DNA of 64,000 nt, from contig JBKPRJ010000028.1 in NCBI GenBank assembly GCA_046734455.1, forward strand, positions 12,086-76,085. Reading direction: 5' to 3'. Of this stretch, positions 9,022-17,171 are shown piece by piece (the stretch's first letter is position 1; the number at the start of each line of letters is the position of its first letter). Both the position numbers and the translations under genes were made by a program. Below the pieces are notes generated by a model. That model did no database searches and was not told the DNA's origin. It saw only the letters and a program-made list of their open reading frames with translations. Origin of the DNA: DATEOR01 sp046734455. GTDB lineage: Bacteria > Actinomycetota > Thermoleophilia > Gaiellales > Gaiellaceae.

Positions 9022-9830
9022 CCGACTGGCTCGCCTTCTCCCGGCAGGTCGCGGCCGACCTCGATGCCGTGCTCGTGGAGCATCCGACGAGGCTCGAGCG
9101 CGAGCCCGTCGTCGGGTCGGGCGAGGGAGGCGACGAGACCACGGAGATCGACGCGGCCGCTGAGCGGGCCGTCGTCGCCCGGCTCGAGGAGCTCGCCGCC
9201 AGCGGCGTCGAGTTCACGCTCGTCTCGGAGGAGCTCGGGGAGCGCTCGTTCGGAGCGGAGACTCCGCGTCTCGTGCTCGACCCCATCGACGGGAGCATGA
9301 ACGCCAAGCGCGGCGTGCCCTTCTTCTCGGTCTCGCTCGCCGTCGCCGACGGCCCTTCGATGGCCGATGTCTTCTTCGGCTATGTCTTCGACTTCGGCGC
9401 GCGGGAGGAATGGGTGGCGCGGCGCGGCGGGGGAGCGTTCCTCGACGACGCGCCGCTCACCGGGCCCGGGCCGAAGGAGGACGTCGAGATCCTCTCCTTC
9501 GAGGCGACCAAGACGGACTCGATCGCCGCGCAGATCGGAGACATGGTCGGCTTCGCGCCGCGCACGCGCGTAATGGGATCCCTTGCTCTCACGCTCTGCC
9601 ATCTCGCCGCTGGACGGGTGGACGCCGTTTGCTCGCTGAAACCGGCGCGGAGCGTCGACATCGCAGCCGCGCAGCTCCTCGTTCGGGAGCGTGGCTTCGC
9701 CATCGATCTTCCCGACCGGCCGCCGTTTGCGAAGGCGCCCCTCGACGTGAGCCCGCACGCGCGCGTCGTCGCGGCGGCGACTCCGGAGCTATGTGGCGAG
9801 CTCTACCGCCGTCTCAGCGCGAGCGGCTGA
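9018..9830 (+). CDS. Inositol-monophosphatase-family (SuhB-like) phosphatase
   Basis: 270-aa magnesium-dependent, lithium-sensitive-type phosphatase. Metal site residues appear in LVSEELGE, VLDPIDGSMNAKRGVPFFSVS and the C-terminal KPARSVDIAAAQLLVRE (replacing the usual W-D-x-A-A-G). The DPIDG motif is intact, with S instead of T next. The usual GGxA at the end of the W-D motif is altered. The substrate could be myo-inositol phosphate, fructose-1,6-bisphosphate or PAP. ATGA overlap with DUF1015; the last 17 bases overlap the convergent acetyltransferase. Confidence 0.82.
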
Positions 9831-10413
9831 GCCGGTCCCGCAGGTTCTCGCGAACGGCCGGCCACTCCTCGTCGGTCACCGCGTACCACGCCGAATCGCG
9901 CAGGGCCCCGTCGCGCACGACCATGTGCTTGCGGAAAATGCCTTCGAAGCTTGCGGGGAGCGCCTCGAGCGCCGCGCGTGAGCGCTTGTTCAGCGCGTCG
10001 GTCTTGAACTCGACCCGCATACAGCCGAGCTCGTCGAACGCGTGGCCCATGAGGAGGAGCTTGGCCTCCACGTTGGCGCCCGTGCCCCAGGCCGCGCTCG
10101 AGAGCCAGGTCCAGCCGATCTCGAGCCCACGGTGCTCCGGGCGGAGCGCGAGGTAGCGCGTGCTGCCGAGGGGCAGTCCGCTCTCGGCGTCGAGGACCGC
10201 GAACGCCTGGTCGAGGCCGGCGGCGGTCCTCTCCATGGCCTCCGCGAACCAGGCGCCGAAGATCTCGCGGGACTCGACGGCGTTGACCGGCATCCAGCGC
10301 CAGATCCGGGGATCGGACGCGGCCTCCCAGAGACCCTCCTCATGGGCTGGCGTCAGCGGTTCGACGACGACGATCTCGCCCTCGAGGCGCGGAGCGATCC
10401 GCTCCCAGCTCAC
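9814..10413 (-). CDS. GNAT family N-acetyltransferase (RimJ/RimL-like)
   Basis: 199-aa acetyltransferase. PLTPAHEEGLWEAASDPRIWRWMP is the usual RimJ-like opening, LGSTRYLALRPEHRGLEIGWTW the central strands, and GTGANVEAKLLLMGHAFDELG the acetyl-CoA-binding helix region, followed by RVEFKTDALNKRSRAALE. GTG start at 10413, overlapping the L,D-transpeptidase stop as GTGA, so it is translationally coupled. Its position at the end of the envelope-control chain allows a role in modifying a cell-wall or ribosomal amine, but the substrate is unknown. Confidence 0.82.
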   Translation of the reverse strand: MSWERIAPRLEGEIVVVEPLTPAHEEGLWEAASDPRIWRWMPVNAVESREIFGAWFAEAMERTAAGLDQAFAVLDAESGLPLGSTRYLALRPEHRGLEIGWTWLSSAAWGTGANVEAKLLLMGHAFDELGCMRVEFKTDALNKRSRAALEALPASFEGIFRKHMVVRDGALRDSAWYAVTDEEWPAVRENLRDRLSRSR

Positions 10414-11435
10414 GCGGGGACGATGAAGACCGGCGTGCCGACCGACACGTGCGCGAAGACCGTCTCCGCGTCGGGGATGCGCATGCGGATGCAGCCGTGC
10501 GAAGCCGAGTAGCCGATCGAGGCGGCGTCCGGGGTCCCGTGGATCCCTACGCCCGGAGCCGAGAGGCCCATCCAGCGCGTGCCGAGCGGGTTGCCAGGGC
10601 CCGGCGGCACCGGGCTGAGGCCTGCCGCCCACGGAGAGTCGGGCGGGTACCACCAGGGATTCTCCTGCTTCGTCACGATCTCGAACCGGCCGAGTGGAGT
10701 CGGGTAGATCGCTTGCCCGGTGGCCACGCCGAACGTTCCCCAGCGCTTCTTGCCGTTCCAGACGACAAGCCGATTGGAGCTGCGCTGGATCACGATCACC
10801 GACCTGAACGCCGACGAGGACACCGCTGGCTTCGTGTGCTTGAACGGGATCCTGATCGGCGTGCGGTCGCCGGCGGTGAGTGCGGAGTCGAGCTCGGACG
10901 AGAGTACGCGCCTGCGGACCGCGAGTCCCTCCTCCTCCTTCTCGACCACCGGGCGAAGCTTGACGAGGACGACCTTCGCGTCCTTGGCCGGGCGGGCATA
11001 GCGACTGTTCAGCGCGGCGACGTAGCGCTCGAGCTTCGCGTGGTCGACGTCGACGGCCAGCGCCACGTTCTCGCCCGGCTTGGCGCGAAGCGCGCCCGCG
11101 ACGGCGTCGGAGACGAGCGCGTGAGCTCCGAGCCTTGCGGGCGAGACGAGCCTGATGCGGCTGTCGGTCGTGAGCACGAGGCGCTTCGAGAACACGTCTT
11201 CGGTCGCCGACGTGGCCTGGTGGACCGTGAACCCGCCGACCGGCACCCCGGCGATGGTGACGCCGTCCGGCACGAGCCGCTCGCCGCTCCCCTTGGCGCC
11301 GCGCCCGAGAGGGTCGTCGGCACGCGCGACCGCGACCGCTGCAACGAGTCCGACGAGCACGAGGAAGAGGGGCGCGCCGGCTCGGAGCCAGTGTCGGCCC
11401 GACCGGTATTTGCGGTAGCCCATCTTTTCGGTCAT
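10410..11435 (-). CDS. L,D-transpeptidase (YkuD) with peptidoglycan-binding-like domain
   Basis: 341 aa. A basic N-terminus and one hydrophobic segment (about residues 20-40) anchor or export it. Residues about 60-150 resemble the PG_binding_4 domain found in VanW and L,D-transpeptidase proteins (VTIAGVPVGGFTVHQA). The YkuD catalytic domain follows (SNRLVVWNGKKRWGTFGVATG, GIHGT) with the active-site motif SASHGCIRMR, Cys near 315. Such enzymes make 3-3 cross-links in peptidoglycan or attach proteins to it. One base separates it from the upstream GerMN gene; GTGA overlap with the acetyltransferase. Confidence 0.9.
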   Translation of the reverse strand: MTEKMGYRKYRSGRHWLRAGAPLFLVLVGLVAAVAVARADDPLGRGAKGSGERLVPDGVTIAGVPVGGFTVHQATSATEDVFSKRLVLTTDSRIRLVSPARLGAHALVSDAVAGALRAKPGENVALAVDVDHAKLERYVAALNSRYARPAKDAKVVLVKLRPVVEKEEEGLAVRRRVLSSELDSALTAGDRTPIRIPFKHTKPAVSSSAFRSVIVIQRSSNRLVVWNGKKRWGTFGVATGQAIYPTPLGRFEIVTKQENPWWYPPDSPWAAGLSPVPPGPGNPLGTRWMGLSAPGVGIHGTPDAASIGYSASHGCIRMRIPDAETVFAHVSVGTPVFIVPA

Positions 11436-11436
11436 A

Positions 11437-12357
11437 TCACGAAGAAGTCGTCAGAACGACCGGAATCCGGACTTCGTGCGGGGGCGTGCCGGTTCCTGCC
11501 GCGTCGTCGTCGTGGACGATGATTAGACCACGGGTTGCCGACGAAACTTCATACGGCACCTCGACGGAAAAGGTTCCGCGGCAGCCGGTTCCGCACGACG
11601 CTGTGGTGAAGGTGTGCGCCAGAACCTTGCCGCTCGCGTCCACGATCTCGACGGTGACGTTGGCCTCGAAGACATTCGCGCTTCCCTGGACGATGACGGG
11701 GCTGTCGACTCGCCCACCGATCTGCGGATCCGTGACGAGGATGGCGGGCATGAGGCTGCGGTAGTCCTTGCGGGTGACCGGCTCGTCGACAACCACGCCC
11801 TCCCCACCGAGCACGTCGACCTGCTGACCGTCGAGCTCGAAGAGGACGCCTTTGACCGTCGGGAACTGCGTCAGCGTGTAGACGACCTGCGCGATGCGCA
11901 TGTTCATCGAGGCGGAGCCGCCGCCGGACTCGAACTCGGAGGTGAGGTCGACGGTTGCGACGCCGTCCTCGACGGACAGGCCGAGGAGCTGGGTGCCGGC
12001 CGGGATCTGCGACCCGACCGCTGCGGCCTGCTCCCGCGGTCCGGGCCCGGCGAGCAGCGACTCCATCGCCGCGGTTCCGATCCGCGGAGTGGACTCGGCG
12101 GCCCGCTTCACCATGAAGAGCGATTCGTCGCGCGTGAACCAGACCTCGTACTGCACGAGCGTCGCGGAGCCGCTCGAGGTCGAAGAGCTGCCCGTGTTCG
12201 TCGGCGTCTCGGCCGAGGTCTCGGCGACGTCGCCCCCCGGCGCCCCGGTCGGGACCGGGCCGGCGGACTCGGCGCCGTTCCCGGCGCCGCAGCTCGCGAC
12301 GAGAACGCCGCAGAGGGCTGCGACGATCACTGCGAGGGTTCCGATCACGTACTTCAT
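11437..12357 (-). CDS. GerMN-domain lipoprotein with Gmad2 immunoglobulin-like domain
   Basis: 306-aa exported lipoprotein: signal sequence ending LVASCGAG, with Cys about residue 23 as lipidation site, then a serine/threonine-rich linker. A GerMN domain (about 75-190; SLLAGPGPREQ, GTQLLGLSVEDGVATVDLTSEF, VVYTLTQFPTVKGV) precedes a Gmad2 beta-sandwich (PQIGGRVDSPVIVQGSANVFEA, YEVSSATRGLIIV). GerMN domains occur in spore-germination proteins and in LpqB, the lipoprotein encoded beside mtrAB in many actinobacteria. Here the histidine kinase/response regulator pair lies just upstream. It has a Shine-Dalgarno (AAGGAGA, 4 bases before ATG), unlike most first genes in this window. Confidence 0.87.
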   Translation of the reverse strand: MKYVIGTLAVIVAALCGVLVASCGAGNGAESAGPVPTGAPGGDVAETSAETPTNTGSSSTSSGSATLVQYEVWFTRDESLFMVKRAAESTPRIGTAAMESLLAGPGPREQAAAVGSQIPAGTQLLGLSVEDGVATVDLTSEFESGGGSASMNMRIAQVVYTLTQFPTVKGVLFELDGQQVDVLGGEGVVVDEPVTRKDYRSLMPAILVTDPQIGGRVDSPVIVQGSANVFEANVTVEIVDASGKVLAHTFTTASCGTGCRGTFSVEVPYEVSSATRGLIIVHDDDAAGTGTPPHEVRIPVVLTTSS

Positions 12358-12434
12358 GGCGTCTCCTTCGTGGGTACGCCCTGGATGGTCGACGTCCTCC
12401 GCAACCCCCCGCTTGCCGCCGGGTAACGATCAGG

Positions 12435-13169
12435 TCACGGGGATTCGCAGTGCTGTGCGCCGGCGCCCGGCTGGGGATTGACGCACGTATCCGTCCCGTC
12501 GCCGCCGTCGTTCGTGTTCGCGCCGCTGCCCCCGTCGAGGTCGTCGTTGCCGGGCCCGCCCAGGAGGGTGTCGCTCCCTCCTCGGCCCACGCCTTGGTCG
12601 TTGCCCTTGCCGAGGCGGAAGACGTTGTCGTACTCGTCGCCCTTGACGACGTCCGCGAAGCGGGAGCCGACGATGTCGCGGATCGCCACGAGGATGTCCG
12701 TGCCCTCGCCCGTGACGTGCCCCGTGTCGAGGTCGATGCTTACGGCGCCGTGCGCGTAGTCGTAGTGCACCCATTCACGGTCGGGAGTCCCGCGACCGTC
12801 CAAGACGTCGTTCCCGAGGCCGGGCCAGAACGAATCGACGGACGGGCCGCCAGAGAGCCTGTCGTCGCCGCTGCCTCCCTTGAGGACGTTGCGGCCGGTC
12901 CCTCCGTCAACCTGGTCGACCCCCGCACCCGCGATCAGCTTGTCGTTCCCTCCGTTTCCGCAGAGACGGTCGGAGTCGCCGAGCCCCCAGATGACGTCGT
13001 CCCCGCCGAGCCCGACGATGACGTCGCGGCCGTTGGTCCCCTGGAGCTTGTCGTCGTGCTTCGTGCCCACGATCGTGGCCTTGACGTCGTAGCACTGGTA
13101 CGCGTGCGCTCGAGCGGCCGTGCCGAGAAAGCCTGCCGCCACGACGAGTGCGACGAAGGCGATGCGCAT
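12435..13169 (-). CDS. Secreted RTX-type calcium-binding repeat protein
   Basis: 244 aa. Sec signal peptide MRIAFVALVVAAGFLGTA with cleavage after AHA. Most of the mature protein is glycine-aspartate nonapeptide repeats (GLGGDDVIWG, GNGGNDKLIAG, GGSGDDRLSGG, GPGNDDLDGG) that form a calcium-bound parallel beta-roll, interrupted by a 45-residue insert. Four cysteines could form disulfides, unusual for RTX proteins. ATG at 13169 is chosen because TACGCT lies 6 bases upstream; a longer frame to 13208 would lack a clean signal peptide. No type I secretion genes are nearby, in agreement with Sec export. Binding partner unknown. Confidence 0.85.
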   Translation of the reverse strand: MRIAFVALVVAAGFLGTAARAHAYQCYDVKATIVGTKHDDKLQGTNGRDVIVGLGGDDVIWGLGDSDRLCGNGGNDKLIAGAGVDQVDGGTGRNVLKGGSGDDRLSGGPSVDSFWPGLGNDVLDGRGTPDREWVHYDYAHGAVSIDLDTGHVTGEGTDILVAIRDIVGSRFADVVKGDEYDNVFRLGKGNDQGVGRGGSDTLLGGPGNDDLDGGSGANTNDGGDGTDTCVNPQPGAGAQHCESP

Positions 13170-13175
13170 GCTCTG

Positions 13176-13181
13176 AGCGTA
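13176..13181 (-). promoter_or_regulatory. -10 hexamer TACGCT before the RTX gene
   Basis: On the minus strand TACGCT is followed by 6 bases and ATG at 13169. This gives the RTX gene its own leaderless promoter although it lies 48 bases behind the kinase gene. Confidence 0.55.
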
Positions 13182-13217
13182 GGCTCGGCCCGGGAAAGCG
13201 CCATCCACCGAAAGGGG

Positions 13218-14600
13218 TTAGGCAGGCAGGCGGAGCGTGAAGCGCGTGCCGGTCCCGACCTCGCTCCACACCTCGATGTCGCCGCCGAGCAGGCGCGCGT
13301 TCTCGAGGGCGATCGCGAGGCCGAGGCCGCTTCCCGGGCCTGCGCGCGCAGTGTCCGCCTTGTAGAAGCGGTCGAAGACGTGCGGCAGGCGGTCGGGAGA
13401 GATACCGGGGCCGCGGTCGCTGACCTCCAGGAACGAGCCGACTCCGTCCCGCCCGACGCTCGCGGTCACCTCTCGGCCTCCGTGCTCGAGCGCGTTGCCG
13501 ATCAGATTGGACGCGATCCGCTCGAGCCGGCGGTGGTCGGATTGGAGGACGACGTCGCCCCCGTTGACTCTCACCCGGTCGTCCCAGCCGCGCGAGCGAA
13601 CCGCCGCCCGGACGAGCGAGCCGAGGTCGACCCGCTCGTCGCGCACGCGCGCTTCGCCCGCGTCTAGGCGGGAGATCTCCATCAGGTCCTCGACGAGATC
13701 CCGGAGCCGCGCGACGTCGTCGACGAGAAGCTCGGCGGGACGGCGGGCGTCGGGCGGCATCTCGTCGAGGTGCTCGGCGAGGAGGGATGCCTCGGCGACC
13801 AGCGCGGTGAGCGGCGTGCGGAGCTCGTGCGAGACATCCGAGGTGAAACGCCGTTCCCGCGCCTGGGATTCGGACAGCGCGCGGATCTTGGCCTCCAGCG
13901 CCTCGGCCATCTCGTTGAAGGAAGCCGCCCAGACGCCGAACTCGTCGCCGGACTCGACCGGGAGCCTCGTCTCGAGGAGTCCCTCCGCGAGCGAATGCGC
14001 TGCCTGGCTCGCGCGTCCCACAGGCGCGAGAATCCGCCGCGCCAGCACGGCACCGACCAGGGCGCCGAGAAGTGCGACGACGCCGAGCGCGGCGAGCAGC
14101 ACGTTGCGGAGCTGGGCGAGCTCGTCCCAGAGCCGGTCCTCGGGATAGAAGTCGAAGAGCACGGTGTCGGCGTTCTTCACCTGGCCGCCCACGACGAGGT
14201 ACCTCGTTCCCGCGACGTCCACGCGCTCGTAGCCGAGCTTCCCCGTCGCGACGAGTGCGCGGAGCGGCGGCGGCACCTCCTGCATGCCGAGGGAGACGGT
14301 CGAGGAAAAGCGCCGGTCCCCTGTCATCCCGACGGTCTCGAAGCCGCCTCTGCGCTCGTAGGCGGCGAGGAGCTGGTCGATCTCCTGGACGCCCGGCTCC
14401 CGGCTCAGCGTCTCGTTCGCGAGGATGAGGTTGAAGCGGGTCTGCTCGAGCGAGCGGTCGACCGAGTCGGAAAGGCGCGCCTCGCGCACGATCGCGTACG
14501 ACGCGGCCGCGAGGGCGGCCGCCGAGAGCCCGGCCACCAGCAGGAACGCGATCGTGAGCCGCCGTCGCAGAGATCCCGGGCGGATCGCCGGCCGGTCCAT
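13218..14600 (-). CDS. Sensor histidine kinase (MtrB-like)
   Basis: 460 aa. Transmembrane helix 1 (about 15-37), an extracellular sensor of about 125 residues, helix 2 (about 166-188), HAMP domain (RRILAPVGRASQAAHSLAEG), HisKA with phospho-acceptor His258 in SDVSHELRTPLTAL, then HATPase_c with N box (RIASNLIGNALEHG), DRGPGISPD and GSGLGLAIALENARLLGG. Its start is 2 bases after the response regulator stop, a classic cognate pair. The downstream GerMN lipoprotein and L,D-transpeptidase suggest an envelope-stress or cell-wall regulon like MtrAB-LpqB. That assignment is by context and not proof of orthology. Confidence 0.93.
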   Translation of the reverse strand: MDRPAIRPGSLRRRLTIAFLLVAGLSAAALAAASYAIVREARLSDSVDRSLEQTRFNLILANETLSREPGVQEIDQLLAAYERRGGFETVGMTGDRRFSSTVSLGMQEVPPPLRALVATGKLGYERVDVAGTRYLVVGGQVKNADTVLFDFYPEDRLWDELAQLRNVLLAALGVVALLGALVGAVLARRILAPVGRASQAAHSLAEGLLETRLPVESGDEFGVWAASFNEMAEALEAKIRALSESQARERRFTSDVSHELRTPLTALVAEASLLAEHLDEMPPDARRPAELLVDDVARLRDLVEDLMEISRLDAGEARVRDERVDLGSLVRAAVRSRGWDDRVRVNGGDVVLQSDHRRLERIASNLIGNALEHGGREVTASVGRDGVGSFLEVSDRGPGISPDRLPHVFDRFYKADTARAGPGSGLGLAIALENARLLGGDIEVWSEVGTGTRFTLRLPA

Positions 14601-14602
14601 GC

Positions 14603-15283
14603 CTACTCCACGTCGAAGCGGTAGCCGACCCCGCGAACCGTCTTGATGTGCTTCGGCTCCTTCGCGTCGTCCTCGACCTTCGCGCGGAGCCGTTGGACCG
14701 CGACGTCGACGAGGCGCGAGTCGCCGAGGTACTCGTAGTTCCAGACGCGCTCGAGGAGAAGCTCGCGCGTGAATACCTGGCCGGGGCGGCGCGCCAGCTC
14801 GAGCAGCAGCTTGAACTCGGTCGCGGTCAGGTTGACCTCCTCGCCGCCCTTGCGCGCCACGAATGCCGCCGGGTCGATCTCGAGGTCGCCACGGTTCAGA
14901 ACCGGGTCTTCTGGGATTGCGGACGCCCGCCGCAACGCGGCCCGCGCCCTCGCCACGAGCTCGGGGAGCTCGAACGGCTTCGTCACGTAGTCGTCGGCGC
15001 CGAGCTCGAGCCCGACGACGATGTCCACGGTGTCGCTCTTGGCCGAGAGCATGATGATCGGCACGCGGCTCTCCCCCCTGATCTGTCGGCAGACCTCGTA
15101 GCCGTCGAGCTCGGGCAGCATGATGTCGAGGACGACGAGGTCGAACCGCTGGTTCCGGAACTGGATCAGCCCGTCGCGCCCATCGCCGGACGTCGTGACG
15201 CGAAAGCCGGCCTGGGAGAGGCCGAGGCTCGCCACCTCGCGGATCGACGGGTCGTCCTCGACGAGCAGCACGCGTTCGTCCAT
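14603..15283 (-). CDS. Response regulator, OmpR/PhoB family (MtrA-like)
   Basis: 226 aa. Receiver domain with acidic pocket (LLVEDDPSI), phospho-acceptor Asp53 in LVVLDIMLPELDG and Lys102 in ADDYVTKPFE. A C-terminal winged helix follows (LTATEFKLLLELARRPGQVFTRELL..., VDVAVQRLRAKVEDD, IKTVRGVGYRF). DNA-binding transcription factor phosphorylated by the adjacent kinase. ATG at 15283 with CAGGAT 6 bases upstream. It is the first gene of the chain that runs to the GNAT gene at 9814. Confidence 0.94.
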   Translation of the reverse strand: MDERVLLVEDDPSIREVASLGLSQAGFRVTTSGDGRDGLIQFRNQRFDLVVLDIMLPELDGYEVCRQIRGESRVPIIMLSAKSDTVDIVVGLELGADDYVTKPFELPELVARARAALRRASAIPEDPVLNRGDLEIDPAAFVARKGGEEVNLTATEFKLLLELARRPGQVFTRELLLERVWNYEYLGDSRLVDVAVQRLRAKVEDDAKEPKHIKTVRGVGYRFDVE

Positions 15284-15289
15284 GCCCTC

Positions 15290-15295
15290 ATCCTG
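15290..15295 (-). promoter_or_regulatory. -10 hexamer CAGGAT before the response regulator
   Basis: On the minus strand CAGGAT is followed by 6 bases and the ATG at 15283. The first base departs from consensus, so confidence is lower. Confidence 0.35.
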
Positions 15296-15333
15296 ACGGA
15301 CGGAAGGGTCGGATTCGTACTCGAAACGCTTGG

Positions 15334-15339
15334 TAGCCT
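15334..15339 (+). promoter_or_regulatory. -10 hexamer TAGCCT before mrp
   Basis: TAGCCT followed by TGTTTT (6 bases) and the GTG start. Leaderless transcript inferred. Confidence 0.55.
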
Positions 15340-15345
15340 TGTTTT

Positions 15346-16446
15346 GTGGGGGTTTCGCGCGAAGAAGTCCTGAAGGCGCTCGAGGGCGTCATCGACCCTG
15401 AGCTCGGGCGCTCGGTCGTCGAGCTCGACATGGTTCGGGACATCGCGATCGACGGGGGCCGGGTGGACGTGACCATCGCTCTCACCGTCCCCGGCTGTCC
15501 GTTGCGCGCGAGCTTCGAGGAGCAGGTGCAGGGCGCACTGGCTCCGCTCGAAGGAGTCGAGTCCATCGGCCTCGGCTTCGACGTCATGACGCCGGAGGAG
15601 AAGGCGGCACTGACCGAGCGCCTCCGCGGTGGCGTCTCAGAGCGGACGCCCGGCATCTCCGTCGGCGCCTCGACGCGCGTGATCGCCGTGGCCAGCGGCA
15701 AGGGCGGAGTCGGCAAGTCGTCCCTCACCGCAAATCTCGCCGCGGCCTTCACGGGCCTCGGGCACAAGACGGGCGTCCTCGACGCGGACGTCTACGGCTA
15801 TTCCATCCCGACGATGCTCGGGATCAACCAGCGGCCCGTCGCCGTCGACAAGATGATCGTCCCGCCCGTGAAGGGTGACCTGAAGGTCATGTCCATCGGC
15901 TTCTTCCTCGACGAGAACACGCCGATCATGTGGCGCGGGCCGATGCTGCACCGGGCGCTCGAGCAGTTCCTCTCCGACGTGCACTGGGGAGACCTGGACA
16001 CGCTCGTGGTGGACATGCCTCCCGGCACCGGCGACGTGGCCATCTCGCTCGGGCAGCTCTTGCCGAGAGCGGAGGCCGTCGTCGTCACGACGCCCCACCG
16101 GGCTGCCCAGCAGGTGGCGGTGCGGGCGGCCCAGATGGCGCGGAAGACGAACATGCGCCTGCTCGGTGTCGTCGAGAACATGTCCTATCTGGCCGGGTCG
16201 GGGGACGAGCTCTTCGGGACCGGTGGCGGCGAAGCCCTCTCCCGAGAGGTCGAGGCGCCGCTGCTCGGCCGGATTCCGTTCGACCCCCGCCTCGGAGCCC
16301 GCTCCGACGAGGGCGAGGCGATCGTGCAGACGGACCCGGAAACCGAGGTCTCGCAGGCGATCGTGGCGCTCGCCGAGGCGATCGCGTCCACCAAGCGCGA
16401 GCAGGGAGTTGGGATCGTGAAGCCCCTCCCGCTCGTCTCCGCCTGA
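15346..16446 (+). CDS. mrp: Mrp/NBP35-family P-loop ATPase, Fe-S cluster carrier type
   Basis: 366 aa. An N-terminal MIP18 (DUF59) domain (about 1-90, VIDPELGRSVVELDMVRDI, TVPGCPLR) is fused to a deviant-Walker ParA-like ATPase: VASGKGGVGKSSL, VLDADVYGYSIP, VDMPPGTGDV. Relatives (ApbC, Nbp35) bridge a 4Fe-4S cluster between two subunits through a CxxC motif after VENM. Here that stretch is VENMSYLAGSGDELFGTGGG and has no cysteine. Loss of CxxC is common in actinobacterial Mrp proteins as far as I recall, so cluster binding cannot be assumed. GTG start; the stop overlaps the next gene. Confidence 0.9.
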   Translation: MGVSREEVLKALEGVIDPELGRSVVELDMVRDIAIDGGRVDVTIALTVPGCPLRASFEEQVQGALAPLEGVESIGLGFDVMTPEEKAALTERLRGGVSERTPGISVGASTRVIAVASGKGGVGKSSLTANLAAAFTGLGHKTGVLDADVYGYSIPTMLGINQRPVAVDKMIVPPVKGDLKVMSIGFFLDENTPIMWRGPMLHRALEQFLSDVHWGDLDTLVVDMPPGTGDVAISLGQLLPRAEAVVVTTPHRAAQQVAVRAAQMARKTNMRLLGVVENMSYLAGSGDELFGTGGGEALSREVEAPLLGRIPFDPRLGARSDEGEAIVQTDPETEVSQAIVALAEAIASTKREQGVGIVKPLPLVSA

Positions 16447-17171
16447 ACGCCTACGACCGACTTCGCGGGCTCGGCTTCTCCGAGGCCGATGCGCGCACCC
16501 TCGCAGACCACTTCGAGGAGGCCGACAGGCGCAGGCGGCCCGGGCACGGGACCTCTCGCATCGACTGGCTTGCCGAGCTTCCGGACCTCGATCCGGGCGC
16601 GACGCCCGAGCGCGTCGTCGTCGAACACGGCTACGAGCGCTGGGAGGGGAACGGGACGCTCGGCTATCTCGTGCTCGCCCGCATCGTCGATGCGCAGCGC
16701 TTCGATCCGCCCGAGCGGGCGAGGCTCGTCGTGGCCTCGGGGTGCTTCCCGACCGGCTACCTGGGCTACTGGGTGCGGAAGCTGGCCGAGCAGGGACTCG
16801 TCGCCGCGCTGACGGCGACGTCCCCGCCGCGTCTCGCACACCCCGACGGCGGGGAACCGCTCGCCGGCACCAACCCACTCGCGATCGCGGTTCCGAGCTC
16901 CGATGGAGCCCCGCTCGTCGCGGACGTCTCCATGGGCAAGGTGACGTACGGCGACGTGCTCGTCGGCGCCGCGCCGCCCGAGGAGCTCGTCCCCTTCGGC
17001 GGGGAGCAGGCGCACAAGGCGTTCGCCATCGCGGTCGGGCTCCACATGCTCGTCTCTGCGCTTGCGGGCGAGGAGCACGGCGCCGTCTTGCTCGTCGCGC
17101 GGCCCGAGCACGATCCCGTTCCCGCACTGCGCGCCCGCGCCGAAGGCGTCAGACTGCCCGGCGATGGCTAG
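16443..17171 (+). CDS. Short Ldh_2/MDH2-family NAD(P)-dependent dehydrogenase
   Basis: About 242 aa against 330-360 for the malate/L-sulfolactate/ureidoglycolate dehydrogenase family. Family landmarks: LRGLGFSEADARTLADHFEEAD and GHGTSRIDWL near the start, VVASGCFPTGYLGYW, TSPPRLAHPDGGEPLAGTNP (matching the substrate/cofactor loop with G-T-N-P), AIAVPSS and VADVSMGKVTYGDVL. Central and C-terminal segments are missing compared with full-length members, so activity is uncertain. No ATG, GTG or TTG exists in frame near the conserved N-terminus. CTG at 16443, overlapping the mrp stop as CTGA, is the best start. The end overlaps the methyltransferase by 8 bases. Confidence 0.72.
   Translation: MNAYDRLRGLGFSEADARTLADHFEEADRRRRPGHGTSRIDWLAELPDLDPGATPERVVVEHGYERWEGNGTLGYLVLARIVDAQRFDPPERARLVVASGCFPTGYLGYWVRKLAEQGLVAALTATSPPRLAHPDGGEPLAGTNPLAIAVPSSDGAPLVADVSMGKVTYGDVLVGAAPPEELVPFGGEQAHKAFAIAVGLHMLVSALAGEEHGAVLLVARPEHDPVPALRARAEGVRLPGDG

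Noticed and set aside
12435..13169. Tandem DNA repeats in the RTX gene as a CRISPR-like array
   Set aside because: The repeats are protein-level glycine-aspartate nonapeptides of variable DNA sequence without unique spacers.
12450..13667. A 405-codon plus-strand frame opposite the RTX gene and kinase end
   Set aside because: Crosses two well-supported minus-strand genes, and its translation has no domain.
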